A DNA stretch of 64,000 nt from Kaistella haifensis DSM 19056 (GTDB lineage: Bacteria > Bacteroidota > Bacteroidia > Flavobacteriales > Weeksellaceae), in contig NZ_JASZ02000005.1 in NCBI RefSeq assembly GCF_000735695.2, positions 1 to 64,000 of the forward strand, read 5' to 3'. This document shows positions 16,483-22,999 of the stretch, piece by piece. The notes beneath the pieces are model-generated. The model saw only the letters and a list, made by a program, of their open reading frames with translations, did no database searches and was not told where the DNA came from. The position numbers and the translations under genes are program-made. The first letter of the stretch is position 1. Each line of letters starts with the position of its first letter.

Positions 16483-16553
16483 TGCCTCTCATAATTTACA
16501 TGGATTTTTATAATATAGACGTTATTCGTGATTCTTTTACTTTATAATCGTTC

Positions 16554-16561
16554 TACATTTG
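16554..16561 (+). promoter_or_regulatory. -7 box of the curlin gene
   Basis: TACATTTG, a full TAnnTTTG match, 32 bp before the ATG at 16594. No clear -33 element, in line with activator dependence. Confidence 0.6.
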
Positions 16562-16593
16562 TATCACAAACTAACCAATAAAATTTTTTAACC

Positions 16594-17478
16594 ATGAAAA
16601 AATTATTTGCAAGTGCCTGCGCACTTATGTCTTTCGGATTTGCTTACTCACAAGCGAACATTGATGTATCTACTCAGTTAGGTAATTTAAACGAGGCCTA
16701 TGTAAACCAAACCGGTTTCGTGAACATGAACTTCCTTACACAGGATGGGAATCTTAATTTTGCCACTATCGATCAGGTAGGTGCCGGTAATATGAATTTT
16801 GCATTGAGCGATGGAAACCGAAATGTAATTGATGTTGATCAATATGGTATTCTTAACATGAATCAAGTTGAACAGTACGGAAATAGAAACGAAGCTTCTA
16901 CACTCCAAGTTGGTTTAGCTAATGCTACTTCTCAAATGCAAATTGGAAATCGAAATGTTGCTTCTTCTACACAATTAGGGATGCTAAATGTTGCAAGCCA
17001 ATACCAACAGGGAAACCGAAATGAAGCTAGTACGCTACAAGTTGGTGCATTAAACGAATCTGACCAAGAACAAATTGGTAACAGAAACGAGGCTTCTTCT
17101 ATACAATTAGGTGTCAATAATGATGTAATACAGGAACAATGGGGTAATAGAAACGAGGCTTACGCATTGCAAGTAGGTTCGGATAACTTTATTTGGCAAA
17201 CACAAGATGGAAACAGAAACGAGGCTAGTCATATACAATTGGGTAACGACAACGTAGCTGATTCTTGGCAAGTTGGAAATCGTAACAGCACCACAGGTTT
17301 GCAAGTTGGAAGTGATAACGAATTACACCAATGGCAATTTGGTAATGACAATACAGCAATCGATTTACAGATCGGTAGCAGCAACTACACATCTGTACTT
17401 CAATTAGGAACAAATCATTTCCACTTAGGAACTCAAGTTGGTAATGGCAACACTTTATTTACATTCCAATCTAACTAA
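16594..17478 (+). CDS. csgA: Curlin-repeat major amyloid subunit (CsgA-like)
   Basis: A 294-residue secreted protein: a Sec signal peptide (residues 1 to about 19, ending AYSQA) followed by about twelve curlin-type repeats of 22 residues, each made of two 11-residue strands with Q-x-G-x-x-N turns. From residue about 90 the units begin with a nearly fixed GNRNEAS turn followed by LQVG or IQLG; toward the C-terminus the pattern loosens (GNDNTAI, GSSNYTS). Such repeats stack into the cross-beta spine of curli amyloid on the cell surface; export is through CsgG. E. coli CsgA has five repeats, so this subunit is more than twice as long. It has its own terminator at 17502-17534, so it is monocistronic, and a GGGT site upstream. 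Confidence 0.9.
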   Translation: MKKLFASACALMSFGFAYSQANIDVSTQLGNLNEAYVNQTGFVNMNFLTQDGNLNFATIDQVGAGNMNFALSDGNRNVIDVDQYGILNMNQVEQYGNRNEASTLQVGLANATSQMQIGNRNVASSTQLGMLNVASQYQQGNRNEASTLQVGALNESDQEQIGNRNEASSIQLGVNNDVIQEQWGNRNEAYALQVGSDNFIWQTQDGNRNEASHIQLGNDNVADSWQVGNRNSTTGLQVGSDNELHQWQFGNDNTAIDLQIGSSNYTSVLQLGTNHFHLGTQVGNGNTLFTFQSN

Positions 17479-17501
17479 TAGCGGATCAAACTGAAATGAT
17501 T

Positions 17502-17534
17502 ATAGGGGAAACTTTAGTTTCTCCTATTTTTTTT
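17502..17534 (+). terminator. Terminator of the curlin gene
   Basis: ATAGGGGAAACT-tt-AGTTTCTCCTAT hairpin (one bulged or mismatched G) followed by T8. Confidence 0.8.
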
Positions 17535-17568
17535 AATAAAAAATATTATTTCATATAAAATTTTTCTT

Positions 17569-17587
17569 AAAAAGGGTTTTTACACCC
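17569..17587 (+). promoter_or_regulatory. Site F: distal GGGT-dyad site of the csgB-like/csgEFG operon
   Basis: AAAAA followed by GGGTTTTTACACCC (17574-17587), twelve of fourteen matches to the best copy with intact outer arms GGGT/ACCC. It is 71 bp upstream of TAATTTTA, as at the curlin gene. Confidence 0.55.
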
Positions 17588-17658
17588 CATAGTCGTAATT
17601 AAAAATAACCAAATTCAAAACTAGTATTTAAGGTGATATTCAAGTCACTATTAATAAG

Positions 17659-17666
17659 TAATTTTA
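17659..17666 (+). promoter_or_regulatory. Putative -7 box of the csgB-like/csgEFG operon
   Basis: TAATTTTA has one mismatch to TAnnTTTG at the last base. It lies 11 bp before the ATG at 17678; chosen because it stands at the same 71-bp distance from the GGGT site as in the curlin promoter. Confidence 0.45.
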
Positions 17667-17677
17667 TCAAACTAATC

Positions 17678-18091
17678 ATGAAAACTATAACCAGAATATC
17701 AACTATTTTCTTGTTGGTAGTTGCGTACTTCGCTTCTTCTCAACAAATTTATTTTGAGAACGTCAATAGTAATAACGCTCTGGCTATTATTACGCAATTA
17801 CAACCAACACCTCAGGAAGGCACCAGTTCAGAAAGCATCAACTATCAGTATGGAAATCACAACTTTTCTGAAATTTACACCAATAGCAAAACGGACTTGT
17901 CAACGATACAAATTGGGGATTATAATTATTTGAACTTTAACAATATGTTCGATAAAAAATCTGCGGATCCTACAATCACTACTCAAGGTAATAACAATAT
18001 TATCGATATCACAGGAAGCAACAGCATATCCGAAAAAATTCAGCTCCATGTGAAAGGTGACAATATGACGATATTTATGAGGAACTATTAA
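17678..18091 (+). CDS. Second curlin-like subunit, candidate nucleator (CsgB-like)
   Basis: A 137-residue protein with a Sec signal peptide (MKTITRISTIFLLVVAYFASSQQ). Four or five imperfect curlin-like turns are present: YQYGNHNFSEI, IQIGDYNYLNF, TTQGNNNIIDI, and HVKGDNMTIFMRNY at the very end. A short subunit with few degenerate repeats, next to a long regular one, is the pattern of CsgB, which anchors and nucleates CsgA. The assignment rests on this and on its position as first gene before csgE, 12 bp apart. The in-frame ATG at 17633 was rejected as start because it would put 15 residues in front of a complete signal peptide and lies upstream of the -7 box. Confidence 0.65.
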   Translation: MKTITRISTIFLLVVAYFASSQQIYFENVNSNNALAIITQLQPTPQEGTSSESINYQYGNHNFSEIYTNSKTDLSTIQIGDYNYLNFNNMFDKKSADPTITTQGNNNIIDITGSNSISEKIQLHVKGDNMTIFMRNY

Positions 18092-18103
18092 ATATCCATT
18101 AAA

Positions 18104-18832
18104 ATGAAAACGCTACTTTACATTTCCTTTATCCTATTTTTCGCAGTACAATTAACGTTTGCACAGCAAGAAAAAAAAACGATTACTTCAAAAATCGAAA
18201 GCAGTTTCGTGGAAGGCCAATTAACCTTGAAAGCAACTACGACTAATCCTTCAGACACTTATTCTGAACTTAATTACCTATTCGTTTCCATAAAAAAAGG
18301 CAATTCCGGGAATCTTTCCAATAATAAGCAATCCGGGAAGTTCACACTAAAACCTGAAGAGACCAAAACACTTTCTCAAATAAGTGTGAATATACAGAAA
18401 AATGATGCTTTGACGGTTTTTCTTTTTATTAAAGATGAACAAACCGGCCAACTGATTTCCAAAGACAGTCTCGAAATCAACGCCAAAACTTTTACTCGCA
18501 AAGTAAGCAACGTTAATGAAAATGAAATTTTTGAATTGAAAGGTCTTACCATTGACCAAACAAAAACCAAAACGGGTAAAGATTTCTACGATCTTTTTTA
18601 CCTTGAATACAGCAAATTACCCGAAAAGATGAACACAGCTGTTACCATTGGAGAATTGCCCACTATGGGAAGAGGCAGCCAAATTTCTGTAGAAGTGGAT
18701 GACAGAACGCTGTACAGCTTTGCGGCTAATCCAAACGACGAATACCTCACAGAACAAGCTAACGTGTGTATTAAGATTATTCTAGATTATCACCGCAAGA
18801 CCAGCTTGCTCAAAAATGAGTTCCGATATTAA
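18104..18832 (+). CDS. csgE: CsgE-family curli secretion factor with an extra N-terminal domain
   Basis: A 242-residue periplasmic protein with a signal peptide (residues 1-21, ending FAQQ). The C-terminal half (about 140-242) is CsgE: ELKGLTIDQTKTKTGKDFYDLF, the region NTAVTIGELPTMGRGSQISV, and VCIKIILDYHRK. CsgE caps and gates the CsgG pore and routes curlin into it. E. coli CsgE is about 130 residues; the extra part, residues 25-125, looks like a single beta-sandwich (EGQLTLKATTTNP, NNKQSGKFTLKPEETKTLSQISVN, DALTVFLFIKDEQTGQLISKDSL) and recalls the CsgC/CsgH curli chaperone fold. The CsgE call is firm; the N-terminal domain call is by eye. It is in the operon, 12 bp from both neighbours. 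Confidence 0.85.
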   Translation: MKTLLYISFILFFAVQLTFAQQEKKTITSKIESSFVEGQLTLKATTTNPSDTYSELNYLFVSIKKGNSGNLSNNKQSGKFTLKPEETKTLSQISVNIQKNDALTVFLFIKDEQTGQLISKDSLEINAKTFTRKVSNVNENEIFELKGLTIDQTKTKTGKDFYDLFYLEYSKLPEKMNTAVTIGELPTMGRGSQISVEVDDRTLYSFAANPNDEYLTEQANVCIKIILDYHRKTSLLKNEFRY

Positions 18833-18844
18833 AAAAAACACACC

Positions 18845-19261
18845 ATGAAAACTTTTTTTATTCCTTTAATCTTCTGCTTTGCTACGACTTATTTGTTCGG
18901 TCAGCAATTGGTTTACAAGCCCATCAATCCTGCTTTTGGAGGCGATACTTTCAATTATCAATGGATGCTGAGTTCTGCAAATGCCCAAAATCAATTTGAT
19001 GACGGAGATAATAATTATAGTGATCTGTTAAAAGATTTCGATTCTATGGATAGTTTTACCCAAAGTCTCAACCGCCAACTATTAAGCCAACTTTCAGGTA
19101 AATTAATCGACGATAAATTTGGTACCAGTGGCGGTATGACTCCCGGAAAATACATGTTCGGATCGCTTTTTCTTGATGTTTCCGAGGCCTCACAAGGTTT
19201 AGTTATCAACATTCTCGATACTCAAACCGGCGAGCAGTCGCAAATCATCATTCCTCGATAA
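18845..19261 (+). CDS. csgF: CsgF curli nucleation/secretion factor
   Basis: A 138-residue exported protein. After the signal peptide (residues 1-19, ending FGQQ) comes the CsgF hallmark LVYKPINPAFGGDTFNYQWM followed by LSSANAQNQF, the segment that in E. coli inserts into the CsgG channel as a second constriction. The rest contains a long polar helix region (YSDLLKDFDSMDSFTQSLNRQLLSQLSGKL) and a C-terminal beta part ending GEQSQIIIPR. It helps extruded curlin find the nucleator. Length matches the family. Operon position between csgE and csgG, as in many Bacteroidota. Confidence 0.93.
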   Translation: MKTFFIPLIFCFATTYLFGQQLVYKPINPAFGGDTFNYQWMLSSANAQNQFDDGDNNYSDLLKDFDSMDSFTQSLNRQLLSQLSGKLIDDKFGTSGGMTPGKYMFGSLFLDVSEASQGLVINILDTQTGEQSQIIIPR

Positions 19262-19279
19262 TCAAAAAAAACTCCTACC

Positions 19280-20659
19280 ATGAAAATACAAATTCATTTC
19301 AGAAAGGAAATTTTATACTTTCTGCCTATTGTTTTTTCGTTGCAAAGTTGCAGTACCTTATTTAATTTGCCCGCAAACGGAGAAAAATCCACTTTAGGAG
19401 AAGTCACCAATTTAACAACAGAGCTGAAGGAAATTCCACCACCAAAAGACAAAATCGTTGTTGGAGTTTATAAATTCAGAGATCAAACCGGGCAATACAA
19501 ACCTTCTGAAACCGGGAGTAACTGGAGCACCGCCGTTCCCCAAGGAACCACTACAATCCTTATCAAAGCATTAGAGGACAGCAAATGGTTTATCCCCATC
19601 GAAAGGGAAAATATTGCCAATTTATTGAACGAAAGACAGATCATACGATCAACCAGACAAGAATATGCAAAAGACGGTGATAAAAATTCGCAAATGCTGC
19701 CTCCTCTACTCTATGCCGGGATTTTGCTGGAAGGTGGAATCATTTCTTATGATAGTAATGTGATGACTGGCGGCGTTGGAGCCCGCTATTTCGGAATCGG
19801 TGGTTCTACACAATACCGACAAGATCGAATTACCGTTTATCTTAGAGCAGTTTCAACGCTGAACGGAGAAATACTGAAAACAGTTTATGTTTCCAAAAAC
19901 ATCCTTTCTACAGGCGTTAGTGGAAATTTTTTTAAGTATATCGATACCGAAAGACTGTTAGAATCTGAAGTCGGTTTTACACAAAACGAACCGGTACAGC
20001 TCGCTGTAACCGAAGCCATTGAAAAAGCTGTAAAAACCCTTATCATCGAAGGTCTGCAAAATGATATTTGGGGAAACGGAATCGATAAAAATAAAGTTCC
20101 TTACAATAATCTCATTTCCGGATATAAAGAAGAAAAAGAAGTAAATAAACAAAGACTTCTTGGAAATAAAGTTGAAAATGCAGTAAGAAAATCAAATTTC
20201 ATCACCCTCAATGTAGAAGGTCAACAAATAAATGGTGATTACAAAAATGCTGCAAATACCATCGGAAGTAAGGTTGGAATTGGCTTTTTTCTTAATAAAA
20301 ACATCAATTTGGAAGCCAGCGTAAATACCGTTAAAATAAAAAATACCGGCATCATAGAAAGAGATTATTTCGGCCCTGAGTTTAATATTCAATATCTCTT
20401 TTTGCCTCAGTTCAAATTTACACCTTTTGTGTATGCTGGTTTCGGTGCGTTGTTTTCCGACAATGATCCATTTATCAAAGCCAATTTAGGCGGAGGGTTG
20501 GATTACCTAATTAGCGACAATTTCTCTGCAAGAACTTATTTTCAATACGATTTTGGTTTTAAAGACAAATTAGACGGTTTCGTCAGTGGAAAACAAAATG
20601 ATAATATCATGCGAATAGGTTTTGGAATCAACTATTATTTCGGTAATCAACAAAAATAG
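19280..20659 (+). CDS. csgG: CsgG curli export lipoprotein fused to a C-terminal beta-barrel-like domain
   Basis: A 459-residue outer-membrane lipoprotein with lipobox LQSC (Cys24). Residues about 55-280 match CsgG: IVVGVYKFRDQTGQYKPS, NWSTAVPQGTTTILIKALEDS, WFIPIERENIANLLNERQIIR, LYAGILLEGGIISYDSNVMTGG and a membrane-lining YFGIGGSTQYRQDRITVYLRAV. CsgG forms the nonameric secretion pore for curlin. E. coli CsgG ends at 277 residues; this one continues with about 160 residues of alternating strands (VGIGFFLNKNINLEASVNTV, PFVYAGFGALF, LGGGLDYLI, FSARTYFQYDFGFK, RIGFGINYYFG) that look like an OmpA-type eight-strand barrel. The extra domain is read from sequence; its function is unknown. Confidence 0.92.
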   Translation: MKIQIHFRKEILYFLPIVFSLQSCSTLFNLPANGEKSTLGEVTNLTTELKEIPPPKDKIVVGVYKFRDQTGQYKPSETGSNWSTAVPQGTTTILIKALEDSKWFIPIERENIANLLNERQIIRSTRQEYAKDGDKNSQMLPPLLYAGILLEGGIISYDSNVMTGGVGARYFGIGGSTQYRQDRITVYLRAVSTLNGEILKTVYVSKNILSTGVSGNFFKYIDTERLLESEVGFTQNEPVQLAVTEAIEKAVKTLIIEGLQNDIWGNGIDKNKVPYNNLISGYKEEKEVNKQRLLGNKVENAVRKSNFITLNVEGQQINGDYKNAANTIGSKVGIGFFLNKNINLEASVNTVKIKNTGIIERDYFGPEFNIQYLFLPQFKFTPFVYAGFGALFSDNDPFIKANLGGGLDYLISDNFSARTYFQYDFGFKDKLDGFVSGKQNDNIMRIGFGINYYFGNQQK

Positions 20660-20665
20660 AAACTC

Positions 20666-22168
20666 ATGAAAAATTTATATACTTACCTACTAATCGGTTT
20701 ATTTTCGCTCACGCTTTTTTCCTGTAAAGAAGAAATTGTGGATCAAGTTCAAACAGGTTCCATCAAAGGAAAAGTGGTAACAAGAGGAACGAATACTCCT
20801 CTGAAAAACGTGAAAATAACGACTTCACCGTCCACCAATACAGTTTTTACAGCAGCTGACGGAAGTTTTGAAATTACAGAAGTTCCCATGGGGGATTATT
20901 CTGTAAAAGCAGAAGTTTCCGGATATCTCAATAATTTTCAATCTGCTAATTTAAAAAACTCCGGTCAAGCAGTTACTCTCGCCTTTGAAATGGATGATGA
21001 TGAATCTTTAAATACAGCTCCTTCAATTCCGGAATTATTGAGCCCAACTGACAACGCAGAAAATCAACCGCTCACCGTACAACTTTCCTGGAGATCTACG
21101 GATCCTGATTCACTGGATGTTTTAAAATATCGATTGATCGTGAAAAACAATTTCAACACCAATGTTCTGGAAATAAAGGATTTGGAAGCAACCACCTACA
21201 CCTTGGAAGATTTGGTTTACGGAGCAAGTTATTTTTGGCAAGTTGTGGTAAACGATGGGATTCACAACGATGTTTACAGCCCTGTTTATAAATTCACCAC
21301 GAATAAAGTTCCGCAAAATCGCTATCATTTTGTAAGAAAAGAAAACGGAAATTCCTATATTGTTTCGAGTGACGAAGCGGGAACGAGTTTCAATCTCACC
21401 TCCAATTCATTCAACAGTTGGCGACCGAGAAAGAACAACAACGCCGGTTTGATCGCTTTTCTGAGAACAGAAGGTGGAAATTCTCACATTTTCACGGCAA
21501 AACCCGACGGAACCGAAGTTTTTAAAGTTACTGGAATTCCTGTTGCTGGATTTAATAATACCGAACTCGACTTTGCTTGGAGCACCAATGGCGAAAAATT
21601 CATTTATCCGAATTTTAATAAATTGTATAAAATCAATAAAGACGGTAGCGGCCAGGAATTACTATACACGAACACCGATGGAAGCTTGATTTCAGAATGC
21701 GACTGGAGTTACGATGGAAGTAAAATAGCTCTAAAAACGAATGATTTACATGGTTACAATTCTAAAATTATCGTCATTGATATGCTCGGAAATACCCTCA
21801 AAACCGTTTTATCAGACGCAAACGGAGCTTCAGGAGGCCTCAATTTCTCGGTAGATGGTAATTATTTAGTGTATTGTCATGATGTTTCTGGATATCAAGA
21901 TAATCATTACCGACAACTGGATTCGCATATTTTCTTGTACAATCTTACCACCAACACTGCCCGTGACCTTTCCGTAGAAAGTGAAAAAGAAAATGGAACC
22001 AATGATTTGGATCCAAGATTATCACCCAACAATTCACAAATTATTTTCACCAATACCTCAAATGACGGAATTTCTGTGAAAAACATTATGGTTATTTCTA
22101 TTTCTTCTGACACGGAATCTGAAAGAGCAAGTCTTTTCAGCAATGGAGAAATGCCAGATTGGGAATAG
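20666..22168 (+). CDS. Curli-operon lipoprotein: carboxypeptidase-regulatory, Fn3-like and beta-propeller domains
   Basis: A 500-residue lipoprotein (lipobox LFSC, Cys20) placed 6 bp behind csgG and ahead of the operon terminator. Residues 30-110 are a carboxypeptidase-regulatory-like beta-sandwich (GSIKGKVVTRGTNTPLKNVKI, ADGSFEITEVPMGDYSVKAE). Residues 118-215 resemble a fibronectin type III domain (PSIPELLSPTDNAENQPLTVQLSW, YFWQVVVNDG). Residues 220-500 form a TolB/PD40-type propeller with repeated W-S-x-D/N-G blades (FAWSTNGEKFIYP, CDWSYDGSKIAL, LNFSVDGNYLVYC, LSPNNSQIIFT). E. coli has no counterpart in its curli operons. It probably works at the cell surface on or near the curli exporter, but its role is unknown. 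Confidence 0.75.
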   Translation: MKNLYTYLLIGLFSLTLFSCKEEIVDQVQTGSIKGKVVTRGTNTPLKNVKITTSPSTNTVFTAADGSFEITEVPMGDYSVKAEVSGYLNNFQSANLKNSGQAVTLAFEMDDDESLNTAPSIPELLSPTDNAENQPLTVQLSWRSTDPDSLDVLKYRLIVKNNFNTNVLEIKDLEATTYTLEDLVYGASYFWQVVVNDGIHNDVYSPVYKFTTNKVPQNRYHFVRKENGNSYIVSSDEAGTSFNLTSNSFNSWRPRKNNNAGLIAFLRTEGGNSHIFTAKPDGTEVFKVTGIPVAGFNNTELDFAWSTNGEKFIYPNFNKLYKINKDGSGQELLYTNTDGSLISECDWSYDGSKIALKTNDLHGYNSKIIVIDMLGNTLKTVLSDANGASGGLNFSVDGNYLVYCHDVSGYQDNHYRQLDSHIFLYNLTTNTARDLSVESEKENGTNDLDPRLSPNNSQIIFTNTSNDGISVKNIMVISISSDTESERASLFSNGEMPDWE

Positions 22169-22183
22169 TCATAACTTTAAAAT

Positions 22184-22217
22184 AAAAAAGCAGAATTTTT
22201 CAATTCTGCTTTTTTTT
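22184..22217. terminator. Bidirectional terminator between the curli operon and the CsgD-like gene
   Basis: AAAAAAGCAGAATT-tttc-AATTCTGCTTTTTTTT: perfect 9-bp or longer stem with A and T runs, serving both convergent units. Confidence 0.85.
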
Positions 22218-22232
22218 GATATTGATATTTAT

Positions 22233-22892
22233 CTATTTCACCAAACTATGGTCTATAGCGTATTTCACCAATCGTGATGAATTATTAATATTCAGCTTCA
22301 GCATAATATTACGTCTGTGAGATTCTACGGTGTGAACACTGATAAAAAGCTTCTCAGCAATCTCTTTAGTCCGCAATCCTTCGCAAATAAGACTCAACAC
22401 ATCCATTTCTCTAGCAGTCAATTCGTCAGCTCCTGAAGGTTTTTCCCGATCCGGATCGTTTACGCTACAAATGTAATTGAAGAGATCGTTTTTAGTATCT
22501 TCATTAATATAAACCAATCCTTTTTTAGCAGATTGTATGGATTTCAGGAACTCTTCGGAGTCGGTATTTTTGCCCAAATATGCTTTTATTCCTTTATCAA
22601 AAAGTCTCTTAATTATTTTCACATCAGAATTTCCGGAAAGTACAATGATTTTCATTTCACTATTTAGCAGTAACAATTTATCGATCAATTCGAATTTTTC
22701 ATTAATGTTTTCTGCAGTTAAATTCAGTATTAAAAAATCAATTTTTGTTACATCAATTTGCTCAATCTCCTGATTAGAAGAGACTAAATAAATAGGATGT
22801 AATTTAGAAAATCCATTTGCGTCGAGGAAATCCCTCATTAATTCTAGAAGAAACTGATGGTTTCCATAAATTGTAATATTCTTTTTCATCAT
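22233..22892 (-). CDS. Orphan LuxR-family regulator with degenerate receiver (CsgD-like)
   Basis: A 219-residue regulator. The C-terminal LuxR/GerE helix-turn-helix (residues about 152-215: ELTAREMDVLSLICEGLRTK, EIAEKLFISVHTVESHRRNI) is canonical. The N-terminal receiver fold has lost its phosphorylation pocket: the acidic pair is Gly10-Asn11 (IYGNH), and the phospho-acceptor position is Asn57 in FLILNLTAEN; the switch Ser (VLSGNSD) and the Lys (AYLGKN) remain. Classical Asp phosphorylation is therefore unlikely. E. coli CsgD, the curli master regulator, is also a LuxR-type protein with an atypical receiver. With its position facing the curli operon and its GGGT-dyad promoter, this is a good candidate for a functional CsgD counterpart. 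No kinase gene adjacent. Confidence 0.85.
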   Translation of the reverse strand: MMKKNITIYGNHQFLLELMRDFLDANGFSKLHPIYLVSSNQEIEQIDVTKIDFLILNLTAENINEKFELIDKLLLLNSEMKIIVLSGNSDVKIIKRLFDKGIKAYLGKNTDSEEFLKSIQSAKKGLVYINEDTKNDLFNYICSVNDPDREKPSGADELTAREMDVLSLICEGLRTKEIAEKLFISVHTVESHRRNIMLKLNINNSSRLVKYAIDHSLVK

Positions 22893-22904
22893 TATGTGTT
22901 TTCG

Positions 22905-22955
22905 CTAAATTACTAAAAATCATCTAATTACAAAATGGTGAAATAACCCTTTTTT
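22905..22955 (-). promoter_or_regulatory. Site G: GGGT-dyad site and -7 box of the CsgD-like gene
   Basis: On the minus strand: A6, GGGTTATTTCACCA (22949-22936), 23 bp, TAATTTAG (22912-22905; one mismatch to TAnnTTTG). The 13 core bases GGGTTATTTCACC are identical to site A. The ATG at 22892 is so close that the leader is a few bases at most. Confidence 0.6.
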
Positions 22956-22999
22956 CGTTAATAAAAAAAGAATAATTGATGATGGAATAAACGCCTTAA

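Noticed and set aside
16517-16530. A second regulator site at the 23-bp position of the curlin promoter (AGACGTTATTCGTG)
   Set aside because: It has a small ACG/CGT dyad, but does not match the GGGT core; only GTGAT is shared with the csgB-like promoter.
17633-17677. Earlier ATG as start of the csgB-like gene
   Set aside because: It would place 15 residues before a complete signal peptide and lies upstream of the likely -7 box.
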